Shown: positions 1 through 8,588 of the stretch, in pieces
Layout: the number at the start of each line of letters is the position of its first letter
Position numbering within the stretch: position 1 is the stretch's first letter
Assembly (NCBI GenBank): GCA_017941505.1
Contig: JAGAWH010000203.1
Span: 1-29,833, forward strand
DNA: 29,833 nt
From: Faecalicoccus sp.
GTDB taxonomy: Bacteria > Bacillota_I > Bacilli_A > Erysipelotrichales > Erysipelotrichaceae
Reading direction: 5' to 3'
Position numbers and translations under genes: made by a program
The notes under the pieces: model-generated
Told to the model about the DNA's origin: nothing
The model's database searches: none
What the model saw: only the letters and a program-made list of their open reading frames with translations

Positions 1-1133
1 AGATATGGGGACATGATATGGACATATTTTTTGGCCTGATAAAGAATATCCATATAAACGGTTTCCGCAACTTTATGTTGATCAAATGGATTATCACCAA
101 ACGGAATCACAAAGCCTTTGGAGTCAAAGGTATCATATTTGCCGATGTATTTTTCTACTTCCGGTTTTTCTTCCAATAAGTTCCACATTTCTAAAAACAT
201 GACCGTAAACGAGTCTACAGCAGGACCTGCAATGCGGATCGCGGTATCTTTCCAGTGTCCATATTTTACAATCGCATTGATATATTCATCAGCTAAGTTG
301 ACGCCTCCGTTATAGGCTACTTTTCCATCTATAACCAAAATCTTACGATGGTCACGGTAGTTATAATGGGTAGAGACAACAGGAATTAACGGAGAGAATA
401 TTTTACATTGAATACCGATTTCTTTCAGCTTTTCCGGATAATTTCGCGGTAAGGTATTAAATTCATTGGTTCCATCATATAAAACGCGTATTTCTACACC
501 TTCTGCTGCCTTCTGCTTCATAATTTCAAGCATCTTACCCCACATCAATCCTTCATCAATGATGAAGTATTCCATAAAGATAAACTCTTTGGCAGTCTTT
601 AAATCTTCTAAAAGAGCTTCCCACTTGTATTCTCCTAATGAATAATACTTTACATCATTATGCATCCAGACAGGATACGTTCCGGTTGATTGGATATATG
701 CCGCAGTACCTGCTGCCTGTGTATCTTCTTTAGCTAATGCGGCTAATTCAGCATCATGGTTACCCAATGAATTTTTTGTCATATGCTGCTGGTCTTCAGT
801 CGCCTTACGAAGGGCGCGAGATCCAATGCTTAATCTGGAATAAAGATATAGGCAGGCTCCTACTACCGGCAAAGCCGTAATGACAAGTAACCAGGTTATC
901 TTTGCGGAAGAGTCCATATTGGAGTTAACAAGGTATATCACCACCAGCAGATCAAAAATAAATACACCGGCGGCAATACCTGTTAACCATTTGGCAAAAT
1001 AAGAAATAGCCACTAAGAAAAGTGAAACAAATACGATAAGCAGAATCAGGATGATTCCTGTCCAGCTAAACAATACCCTTCCAAAATTCATCTTGTGTTT
1101 TAATAAACGAACTCCATCTGTATTATTGTCCAT
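1..1133 (-). CDS. cls: Cardiolipin synthase, partial (3' end beyond the window)
   Basis: Joins two phosphatidylglycerol molecules into cardiolipin at the cytoplasmic membrane. The ATG at 1133 follows a GAAAAGGAGC ribosome site. 377 codons lie in the window and the gene runs off base 1. Two hydrophobic helices (about residues 20-48 and 50-70) and a third near 80-98 precede the phospholipase D fold. The first HKD motif is visible as H262-R-K264-ILVI-D269-G, followed by NGG. The second HKD half lies outside the window, so completeness cannot be judged. The N-terminal helices plus an HKD domain are typical of Gram-positive Cls. The promoter region is 1134-1238. Phosphatidylserine genes sit 9 kb away, but nothing ties them to this gene transcriptionally. 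Identification is firm; which Cls paralogue it is cannot be told. Confidence 0.93.
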   Translation of the reverse strand, partial: MDNNTDGVRLLKHKMNFGRVLFSWTGIILILLIVFVSLFLVAISYFAKWLTGIAAGVFIFDLLVVIYLVNSNMDSSAKITWLLVITALPVVGACLYLYSRLSIGSRALRKATEDQQHMTKNSLGNHDAELAALAKEDTQAAGTAAYIQSTGTYPVWMHNDVKYYSLGEYKWEALLEDLKTAKEFIFMEYFIIDEGLMWGKMLEIMKQKAAEGVEIRVLYDGTNEFNTLPRNYPEKLKEIGIQCKIFSPLIPVVSTHYNYRDHRKILVIDGKVAYNGGVNLADEYINAIVKYGHWKDTAIRIAGPAVDSFTVMFLEMWNLLEEKPEVEKYIGKYDTFDSKGFVIPFGDNPFDQHKVAETVYMDILYQAKKYVHIMSPY

Positions 1134-1234
1134 AATTAAAGCTCCTTTTCTTTAAATCTGTTTAAATTTTTGTTCGTTTAAAGTATAAAGCATTTGCGTT
1201 TTTTGTACTACATCTAATTTTACGCTCACTTTAA

Positions 1235-1266
1235 TTAAAAAATCGGCATGAAATGATGCATGCCGA
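1235..1266 (-). terminator. Rho-independent terminator of the peptidase gene (copy A of a recurring hairpin)
   Basis: Stem TCGGCATG (1243-1250) and CATGCCGA (1259-1266), 8-nt loop. On the minus strand it is followed by a T-rich tract (the A-run at 1237-1242). Almost the same hairpin occurs at 4045-4070 and 6801-6830. Confidence 0.85.
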
Positions 1267-1287
1267 ATCTACTATTTATAGATGGTT
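1239..1287. repeat. Direct repeat, copy A (gene end plus terminator)
   Basis: These 49 bases align without gaps to 4045-4093 (offset 2806), with 42 of 49 identical by my count. At 4078-4093 the same bases are the last codons and stop of the glycine-rich protein gene. Here they lie outside any reading frame, so this copy looks like a relic of that gene's 3' end together with its terminator. Confidence 0.75.
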
Positions 1288-1311
1288 AATCCTGTGTCAA
1301 TAAATCGGAAA

Positions 1312-2055
1312 TTAACTTCCATATACAGTATTGAAATCTGCTCCGCCATTGAGCCTATCAAGCAATTCCAATAAACCTTGCTGCCCTTGTGATATCATCC
1401 ATACATCAAGTTCATGCTTAGCGTTCAGGTAACGAAAACGCCTGTCTTCGGCTTCCCCTGCATAAAACTCTGACGGTGTGTCCATATCCTCAAGGGCAAC
1501 CGCATTTTTCCCGTTGTCGGTCTGAGTAATCCATTGCGCTTCGCTGTATTTCTCTCGATAGTCATTCTGCAGAGCAATCCCTTCATCGAACCAAGTCGGA
1601 ATTCTTTTTTGTGCTTCGGCGGAAAGGCGCGTGTGCAGTTCCGCATGAGTGATCTCGTGTGCCAGAATGTCGAGTTCGAGATACTCGTCCGAAATACAGA
1701 TATAGTACGTTTCGGAGGGAAAATAAAGGATGACAGTGCCGTGATCTTCGCCAAGCTTCCGCGTCAGCTTCTCATCATCACAGATGATGAAGATCGTCTC
1801 ATCCTGAAAGCGCACGTCCCCGAAAAAAGTCCTGACACGAGCCTTAGCCTGTTCGATCATCTCAAGAAGCTCTTGCTGGTCCCCTGCATAATCTCTGTTG
1901 ATATAAACGTGAGAAGCGATTTCCGTAAATGCAGATCGGTACGGAACGGTCGTCAGATAGCCGAACCGGGTAAACTGAAACGCAGCCACAACAACCGCTG
2001 CGAGTATAAGTAATATGGTGATAAACAGAAAGACTCTCTTTTTCTTTGCCCTCAT
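1312..2055 (-). CDS. Membrane-anchored HEXXH metallopeptidase (gluzincin-like)
   Basis: 247 aa. A basic N-terminus and one hydrophobic helix (residues 8-26) anchor the protein, with the rest predicted outside the membrane. H133-E-I-T-H137 is a zinc-binding, catalytic HEXXH motif. W155-F-D-E158-G159 supplies the third ligand, as in the gluzincin (peptidase MA) clan. It is the last gene of a set with the zinc-ribbon and HTH genes (the ATG lies 25 bases after the zinc-ribbon stop) and is followed by terminator 1235-1266. By eye its base composition is GC-richer than the flanking genes, which suggests transfer. The substrate is unknown. Membrane location beside a membrane-bound regulator makes regulated proteolysis a possibility, but that is inference. 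Confidence 0.8.
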   Translation of the reverse strand: MRAKKKRVFLFITILLILAAVVVAAFQFTRFGYLTTVPYRSAFTEIASHVYINRDYAGDQQELLEMIEQAKARVRTFFGDVRFQDETIFIICDDEKLTRKLGEDHGTVILYFPSETYYICISDEYLELDILAHEITHAELHTRLSAEAQKRIPTWFDEGIALQNDYREKYSEAQWITQTDNGKNAVALEDMDTPSEFYAGEAEDRRFRYLNAKHELDVWMISQGQQGLLELLDRLNGGADFNTVYGS

Positions 2056-2080
2056 TTCTTCATACCCCGTTAAACCGAAT

Positions 2081-2248
2081 CTACATCAGCAAGGTATTGA
2101 TTACAGTCATATCGTCATTCTGCTTTTGGATTTCCTTTAATTCCTCTTCCGTGAATTGCTTTTTCAGTTTTCCCCCGCACACAGGACATTTCTTTTCCGA
2201 CAGATCACATTTTTCCCCGCAATCTTTGCAGATCTTATACATAAACAT
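2081..2248 (-). CDS. 55-aa zinc-ribbon protein
   Basis: A short gene of 55 aa. Two knuckles, C7-KD-C10-G and C21-PV-C24-GG, plus C14, form a zinc ribbon. A charged helical tail follows (about residues 30-48). The ATG at 2248 follows directly on the TAA stop of the HTH gene (TAAATG). A GGGAGG ribosome site lies inside the end of that gene, so translation is very probably coupled. It may bridge the membrane regulator and the peptidase or bind nucleic acid. No function is assigned. Confidence 0.8.
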   Translation of the reverse strand: MFMYKICKDCGEKCDLSEKKCPVCGGKLKKQFTEEELKEIQKQNDDMTVINTLLM

Positions 2249-2854
2249 TTACCTCCCGGGGATTTGTCCGCCTATCAATGAAACCAGAAACCAGATTCCA
2301 AAGGCAACTGCCGCAGCAGCGGCCAATGCAATCAGTAACAGGAATGGCTTCGGCAAGCTGCTTTCTCTGTCTCCACGCTTGAATTTATACAGCAAACCTG
2401 AAGCATGGAAGAAAACCATCACCACCGATACATATACAAACACCTGGCAGTATAGAAAAACCATTTCAGTCAGTTGGCTGTAGGAACGGATACCAAAGAG
2501 CTCAAGCAGCATTACCACAGCCAATGCACAAACACCCAGCAGGCTCTCTGTCCTGACATTTTTCAGGATAGTCGTCTTTTCCGTTTCTGCATAATCGGAC
2601 ATCTTACTAACGACTTCTTTAACTTCTGCATTCATATTCTCGCTTTTCCTTTCTCCATCAATCAATTCCGGAATGCTGACGCCATAAAGTTCGGCAATCT
2701 CCACCAGCAGACTGATGTCAGGCATATTCGTTCCTGTCTCCCAACGGGACACCGTTCGGTTGGAAACGCCCAACTGTTCCGCTGCCTGTTCCTGTGTTAA
2801 ATTCTTTTCCTTCCTGAGTACTTTCAGGAACGCGCCGATTTTCATCTGATCCAC
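2249..2854 (-). CDS. XRE-family HTH regulator with C-terminal membrane domain
   Basis: 201 aa. An N-terminal Cro/CI-type helix-turn-helix (residues 7-62: LTQEQAAEQLGVSNRTVSRW, then PDISLLVEIAELYGVSIPEL) binds DNA. About residues 100-195 hold three hydrophobic segments, so the protein should sit in the membrane with its DNA-binding head inside. Such proteins are one-component sensors of membrane or envelope state. The ATG is preceded by GGAGGGA. The stop abuts the zinc-ribbon gene, and the HEXXH peptidase follows, so the three form one operon. The stretch is visibly GC-rich compared with 4-7 kb, in keeping with horizontal acquisition. Its targets are unknown; the operon itself is the first candidate. 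Confidence 0.88.
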   Translation of the reverse strand: MDQMKIGAFLKVLRKEKNLTQEQAAEQLGVSNRTVSRWETGTNMPDISLLVEIAELYGVSIPELIDGERKSENMNAEVKEVVSKMSDYAETEKTTILKNVRTESLLGVCALAVVMLLELFGIRSYSQLTEMVFLYCQVFVYVSVVMVFFHASGLLYKFKRGDRESSLPKPFLLLIALAAAAAVAFGIWFLVSLIGGQIPGR

Positions 2855-2977
2855 CGGGATTCCCTCCTTTCGCAGTCAGTTTAACGCCGGTCTTATCATT
2901 TGGACACGACACAAAGCGAGAAAATGCCGCATCCCATCGATTAGACATCATTGTCTGGTTCAACAAACTCCGATTTG

Positions 2978-3910
2978 TTAAAATGTCTTCCAACATTTCT
3001 CTTTGAGAAATGCAGTAATAATTCTCTCATCTTCTCCTTCATAGTAGGATACAAGAAGCTTCTTAAATTCACCGACGTAAGCCTCAGGGATTACTAAAAA
3101 TCCCTGCCCATGAGCAATCAGGAAATGATTTGCGAAAATCACTGCCGCACGTTTGTTACCATCAATAAAAACCTGTGTTTTCATCGTATAAAGGCATAAC
3201 CAAATCGCTTTGTCGATATCTTCTATATCTGACTCAATGATGTCCTTTATTCTTTCCCTGACCTCAAATTCTATCGGAAGAGGAGGAATATAAGATGCTC
3301 CTATTGTTACAGGAACGCCTCGAATTCTTCCTCCATCTGCGAAAAATCCATCATTAATCAGCCTCGCAATATGGCAAAGAACATAGTAATCGCTCTTTGC
3401 CCGGATTACGTCCTGATCCAGAATAAATTCCCAAGCATGTTTAAGATTCAAAATCTTCTGAACATCGGAAGCTGTCATGCCATTAACCTTCCCGTTTTCT
3501 ATAATCTCCTCTGTTTGCGGGAATGATGTCGCTACCCCTTCCAGTACAGCTTGGTCATAGATGTTAGCTTTCATATTAGCTCTGGCAAAGTCCAAATTTT
3601 GAATTACCCGTGGGGAAAGTTCACCTTCCTGATATCCCAGTGAAGCTAAGGATTTGTCCAGTTTTCGAAGTTGCTTTCTCAGCTCTCTTGCTTCCCGGGT
3701 GTTCCGCAGGAGCAATTGATAGAGTTCGTCCGAATACGCCCCAACGTAAGTGGATGTTACTCTGCTGCCTATCCGTTTTCTTGTATAAAGGTATTTCTTG
3801 TCATTGATATCTTTAACTTCCGGAGTCCCTTCATAAGGAATCAAAGAAAGCCTTGCATTCAAATCAGCTCTTTCTCGAAGAATAGATTGTATTTCATCAA
3901 AATCAGACAT
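2978..3910 (-). CDS. Fic-family protein with a variant active-site motif
   Basis: 310 aa. I use the ATG at 3910 because AAAGGAGG lies 7 bases upstream; the frame is open 8 codons further with no ribosome site. The Fic core is clear: an alpha-helical N-terminus, the stretch GRIRGVPVTIG (194-204), and the motif T-Q246-V-F-I-D-G-N-K-R254. The canonical motif is HPFx(D/E)GN(G/K)R. Here Gln replaces the catalytic His while F, D, G, N, K and R remain. Fic enzymes transfer AMP or other groups to proteins; without the His that activity is doubtful or altered. Residues 128-141 (T-S-F-P-Q-T-E-E-I-I-E-N-G) sit where an inhibitory helix usually lies. Four copies of AGGGAACATT precede the gene. Family assignment is firm, activity open. 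Confidence 0.88.
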   Translation of the reverse strand: MSDFDEIQSILRERADLNARLSLIPYEGTPEVKDINDKKYLYTRKRIGSRVTSTYVGAYSDELYQLLLRNTREARELRKQLRKLDKSLASLGYQEGELSPRVIQNLDFARANMKANIYDQAVLEGVATSFPQTEEIIENGKVNGMTASDVQKILNLKHAWEFILDQDVIRAKSDYYVLCHIARLINDGFFADGGRIRGVPVTIGASYIPPLPIEFEVRERIKDIIESDIEDIDKAIWLCLYTMKTQVFIDGNKRAAVIFANHFLIAHGQGFLVIPEAYVGEFKKLLVSYYEGEDERIITAFLKEKCWKTF

Positions 3911-3924
3911 GACGAAGCCTCCTT

Positions 3925-4021
3925 TAGGGAACATTTATGAGTTAATTGTAATTAAATGTTCCGTAAATATCAATATTTTTAGGGAACATTTTGCCTTTCT
4001 TCAAGCCAGAATGTTCCCTAA
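3925..4021. promoter_or_regulatory. Two nested inverted repeats upstream of fic (operator or RNA-hairpin region)
   Basis: The motif AGGGAACATT occurs four times in alternating orientation. Pair 1 is TAGGGAACATTTA (3925-3937) with TAAATGTTCCGTA (3953-3965), one mismatch. Pair 2 is TTAGGGAACATT (3979-3990) with AATGTTCCCTAA (4010-4021), a perfect match. Pair 1 ends right at the fic ribosome site, so in the mRNA a 13-bp hairpin could mask it. The DNA reading is two operator dyads for one repressor. Confidence 0.75.
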
Positions 4022-4044
4022 TTCCAATATATCACCACAATATA

Positions 4045-4070
4045 AAAATCGGCATGAAATGAATCATGCC
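4045..4070 (-). terminator. Terminator of the three-gene cassette
   Basis: Stem GGCATG (4051-4056) and CATGCC (4065-4070) with loop AAATGAAT, followed on the minus strand by GATTTTTATA. The stem is shorter than in the copies at 1243 and 6807, because the outer GA has changed to AT. Confidence 0.75.
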
Positions 4071-4093
4071 ATATATATTACTTATAGATGGTT
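4045..4093. repeat. Direct repeat, copy B (3' end of the glycine-rich gene plus terminator)
   Basis: Ungapped partner of 1239-1287 (42 of 49 identical). It covers the last codons and stop of the 4078-5079 gene and its terminator hairpin. The two copies bracket the insert 1288-4044. Confidence 0.75.
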
Positions 4094-5079
4094 GTTTCTA
4101 TTTCCTTAACCACTTTTTCCGATGATTTTGTGAGCTTTCCATCTTTTGTGAGTATCGGTGTATCCAATACTGCTTTTACAGAACATGCCGTACTTGCAGC
4201 TACCGCAATTGCCTTTTTTGATTCCGGTTTGTATACACGATAATCTGTCCCTTCATTATTTATGATATCCTGCATATTCCAAATCTGTGGAACAAAGTAA
4301 CTGTCTAGTCCAGCCAAAAGATTGTAGAGCATATATGTTCTTCTTCGTATCGCAGAACATTGCAGGCTTGCCGTATTTAATGATTCTACAATCTTATCTG
4401 CCTCCGCTTTATTCTTCAAAGCTGTTTCCAATTTTTGGTTTGCCTTGGCATCTCCAATCGCACCCATAACCAAGAGTGCAGGGCCTGCAACAACGCTTCC
4501 CAGAACCATCATTCCTCCGGCCATGCCCATTCCGCCGCTGGCAAGAGAGCCGCCTCCAAACCAAGCTAATGTCGCATTTTTTGCCGCAATGCCGCTTAAT
4601 GTAGATATGGCAGTCCCCGTAGAAGCTGTTCCTAGAGCCATTGCTCCGTTATATGCCGCAAAAGCTGTCAAAGCACCGCCAGCCAATCCAGCACCGGCTC
4701 CTTCTGTAAGACTTAAGGCAAAACTTTCCAAATCTTTTAATTCTTTAAAGTTCTGTTTATCAATCTTTAGCTTTTTGATTTCTTCTAACCCCGTGGATTC
4801 TGTAAAATCCACATTTTTTATCTGTTCAAAAGCCTCTAAGAAATCCTTTACACTATGACGCAATACGTATAGTTTTTCTTCTCCTAAATGTTTTAAAGAT
4901 TGACTGACCTGTTTTCTCTGCTCTTCCAAAACAGCTTTCGCCTCGGCAACAGATTTATTCGCAATATCGTTAAGATCGCTCGCTTTTTTACTGTTCACAA
5001 CTGCCTTGGCTGTTTTCCCGGCTCCAAATGCTCCGGTAGTTGCAGCCGTTGCGATTAATAATGTTGAAACAATTGGCAT
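4078..5079 (-). CDS. Glycine-rich (glycine-zipper) membrane-associated protein
   Basis: 333 aa, last gene of a three-gene cassette. Residues 3-22 are a small-residue hydrophobic helix. Residues 30-70 look coiled-coil (AEAKAVLEEQRKQVSQSL). Residues 126-208 form a long Gly/Ala-rich hydrophobic stretch (AGAGLAGGALTAF, FGGGSLASGGMGMAGG), and the C-terminus is helical and soluble. Such small-residue zippers pack tightly in membranes and occur in channel- or pore-forming proteins. I recall related proteins in other Firmicutes, often near TerB-like genes, but no experimental function. The start is supported by GGGGAG, 8 bases upstream and partly inside the end of the TerB-like gene. The two genes nearly abut, so they should be co-translated. 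Function unknown. Confidence 0.85.
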   Translation of the reverse strand: MPIVSTLLIATAATTGAFGAGKTAKAVVNSKKASDLNDIANKSVAEAKAVLEEQRKQVSQSLKHLGEEKLYVLRHSVKDFLEAFEQIKNVDFTESTGLEEIKKLKIDKQNFKELKDLESFALSLTEGAGAGLAGGALTAFAAYNGAMALGTASTGTAISTLSGIAAKNATLAWFGGGSLASGGMGMAGGMMVLGSVVAGPALLVMGAIGDAKANQKLETALKNKAEADKIVESLNTASLQCSAIRRRTYMLYNLLAGLDSYFVPQIWNMQDIINNEGTDYRVYKPESKKAIAVAASTACSVKAVLDTPILTKDGKLTKSSEKVVKEIETTIYK

Positions 5080-5081
5080 AC

Positions 5082-5804
5082 TTAAAACTCCCCTTCATTA
5101 ATCAGCGCATATGTACTTTCCATAATTACTTTTTTTCTATGCTTCAGCTCTTTTAAATTCTCATCTGCCTTAGAATATGTCTTTTTTGACTTTTTTAATA
5201 TGCGTTCTTCATTTTCTATCAATTGTACTGTACGTATAGAATTCTCCATATCTTTGATAATCGAACTATCAATTTTCGATCTCCGTGCAACGGTACGAAC
5301 AATTTTTCTTTCTGTTTTAGAGAATTTTCCTTCTGCATACGCAATCACGATCAAATTCCACAACAACAATCTCGGAAGGATAGAACCCTCATCAGTCTTT
5401 TTGGATTCTTTTATAATATCTGAAACAGTCTCTGCAAGTGCATCCAGGTAGTCATCATCCTTCTTTGCGGACTTCACAATTTTCTTGCATTCGGCAATTA
5501 ATTCTTTTTTATAATCTTTAAATTTCGGGTCAATTTGTTTCCCGATACTACTAAATTCTTCGAGCTCTGATTCATCAATCTTTCCGTCAGCAGCCATCAC
5601 ACAATAAACAATTTTCATCGCATCATAAGGTTTTATTAAATTGTTAGGTTCCACCTTTGTAAAAGCGTCCTGTGTTTTTTTAACAATTGTATTGCCTGTC
5701 TGCGCAATTGCGCCTGCTGCATCAGACCCCATTTTTCCGACTCCTTTTACCACGGAATCGGTTGTTTTAGAAACCTGTTTTACTACATTATCAAATAATC
5801 CCAT
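5082..5804 (-). CDS. TerB-like protein with two acidic repeats
   Basis: 240 aa from the ATG at 5804. A second ATG at 5807 lies only 2 bases from the ribosome site and is less likely. Residues 1-50 are amphipathic (VVKQVSKTTDSVVKGVGK), perhaps membrane-binding. Residues 60-175 resemble a TerB/DjlA-type helical domain, with two acidic turns, A71-A-D-G-K-I-D-E-S-E80 and A157-E-G-K-F-S-K-T-E165. In this fold such turns pair up to bind a metal. Residues 190-230 form a Lys/Glu-rich helix. TerB domains are known from tellurite/phage-resistance loci and from membrane-linked stress complexes. The TAG stop of the upstream gene overlaps this gene's ribosome site (TAGGAGG), so the genes are tightly coupled. 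The fold call is moderate, the role unknown. Confidence 0.8.
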   Translation of the reverse strand: MGLFDNVVKQVSKTTDSVVKGVGKMGSDAAGAIAQTGNTIVKKTQDAFTKVEPNNLIKPYDAMKIVYCVMAADGKIDESELEEFSSIGKQIDPKFKDYKKELIAECKKIVKSAKKDDDYLDALAETVSDIIKESKKTDEGSILPRLLLWNLIVIAYAEGKFSKTERKIVRTVARRSKIDSSIIKDMENSIRTVQLIENEERILKKSKKTYSKADENLKELKHRKKVIMESTYALINEGEF

Positions 5805-5813
5805 CATTTCCTC

Positions 5814-6710
5814 CTATAGCTTAAATGCCAAATCTGAATCCATTAAATCATCAAATTCTTCCTGTGTTGTAAATTGAACATCATATCCTAACAGCTTTTG
5901 AATCTCAACATTTCCCTTGATATAGCCATTTACATCATTTTCTAAAATTGCCTTATCCATGGCCTTTATGCCGGATTCAATCACATCATAATGCTCATTA
6001 AAATAAGCAGTGATATCTTTGTTCATCTGCTTTCGGTAACTCACAATCGCATCAATCATTTTATTGCACTCTTTTTCTACACGAATTCGTTCGTCACGAG
6101 CCAATTTGTAATCTTTTAAAGCTCCCTGATAAATTTTATAAGCTTCCATCAGTGCTCTATAGGCAACAATGCCATAAGAAATCCTCATCAAATCAACTGG
6201 GTTCATATCAATCGGAATACTCTTTAAGGCTGTATTATTAGAAAGCTCCTTGGTTACTTTTCCAATCTCAAGATGATCCATTCCCCCTGCTTTTAAAAGC
6301 GATGGCGTCATATCCCGATAACAAATTTTAATCAGCTGAACCGCTAATTTCTCTTTATTTATTTTTCCCTGATAATAGTCAACAACTAACGGCGCAATGG
6401 ATGCTCCTGTCTTTACCAAAGTCCGGGAGAAATTAACATCTTTCAGTTTTTTGACATATTCATTGTCAGACTGCTCCATCTTTTGATCCGCATATTGAAC
6501 AAATCCCTCAGTTAGAAATTCTTTGCCCATGGTTTTGATAAATTCGTCATATTCGATTCCCAGTTCCTTAATAGCTGTCTTTTTATCCTTAGATGTAATA
6601 ATTGCCTTTGACATGGCCAATACATCCTCAATATTTTTTTCCGGAAGTTTATTTTTCGCCTTCTTATACGCTTTATTAGCTGCCTTATTTATGATTGTTT
6701 TATTGTCCAT
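5814..6710 (-). CDS. Unknown alpha-helical protein, first gene of the TerB cassette
   Basis: 298 aa. Start ATG 6710 has GGAGGTGA 8 bases upstream; the frame extends to a TTG at 6728, but that would put the ribosome site inside the gene. There is no signal peptide. The N-terminus is Lys-rich (NKAANKAYKKAKNKLPEKN) and a mildly hydrophobic patch lies near 100-120. A long helix (about 185-240) carries many charged residues. The C-terminus ends in a distinctive block, E-F-D-D-L-M-D-S-D-L-A-F-K-L. I recall similar endings in uncharacterised proteins but cannot name a family. It leads a cassette with TerB-like and glycine-rich genes with gaps of 9 and 2 bases, so they probably act together. Promoter region 6711-6800. 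Confidence 0.8.
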   Translation of the reverse strand: MDNKTIINKAANKAYKKAKNKLPEKNIEDVLAMSKAIITSKDKKTAIKELGIEYDEFIKTMGKEFLTEGFVQYADQKMEQSDNEYVKKLKDVNFSRTLVKTGASIAPLVVDYYQGKINKEKLAVQLIKICYRDMTPSLLKAGGMDHLEIGKVTKELSNNTALKSIPIDMNPVDLMRISYGIVAYRALMEAYKIYQGALKDYKLARDERIRVEKECNKMIDAIVSYRKQMNKDITAYFNEHYDVIESGIKAMDKAILENDVNGYIKGNVEIQKLLGYDVQFTTQEEFDDLMDSDLAFKL

Positions 6711-6800
6711 AAACGGAGTCACCTCCAATTACTATTGATTATACTACAGGGTTGTCATAATGACCGAAGAACACTGTAACAATACAAATATTTAACAATT

Positions 6801-6830
6801 AAAAAATCGGCATGAAATGAATCATGCCGA
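6801..6830 (-). terminator. Terminator of the GH1 gene (copy C of the hairpin)
   Basis: Stem TCGGCATG (6807-6814) and CATGCCGA (6823-6830), loop AAATGAAT, then a T-run on the minus strand (A-run 6801-6806). The hairpin is identical to copy A except in the loop. Confidence 0.88.
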
Positions 6831-6839
6831 AATATAGTC

Positions 6840-8501
<1,662 letters not shown>

Positions 8502-8552
8502 TTATAAGAAAATTTAGACATGAATTCGAGAAGTTTTCATTGTAGATAGAAC

Positions 8553-8583
8553 AAAAAAAATACAGCACCTTATAAGTGCTGTA
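8553..8583 (-). terminator. Terminator of the flavin reductase-like gene
   Basis: Stem TACAGCAC (8561-8568) and GTGCTGTA (8576-8583), 7-nt loop, 8-base T-run on the minus strand (A-run 8553-8560). It lies 6 bases past the stop codon. Confidence 0.92.
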
Positions 8584-8588
8584 TAGAT

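Noticed and set aside
1534..2483. Plus-strand open frames of 159 and 145 codons opposite the peptidase and HTH genes
   Set aside because: No ribosome sites or recognisable domains. The minus-strand frames have motifs (HEXXH, HTH, Cys pairs) and proper ribosome sites, so these are shadows.
3925..4021. LexA (SOS) boxes
   Set aside because: GAAC and GTTC occur, but the arms are separated by well over 20 bases; a Gram-positive LexA site needs about 4 between them.
4445..4858. Plus-strand frame of 137 codons rich in Ala and Pro
   Set aside because: Antisense of the Gly/Ala-rich stretch of the 4078-5079 protein; composition alone keeps it open.
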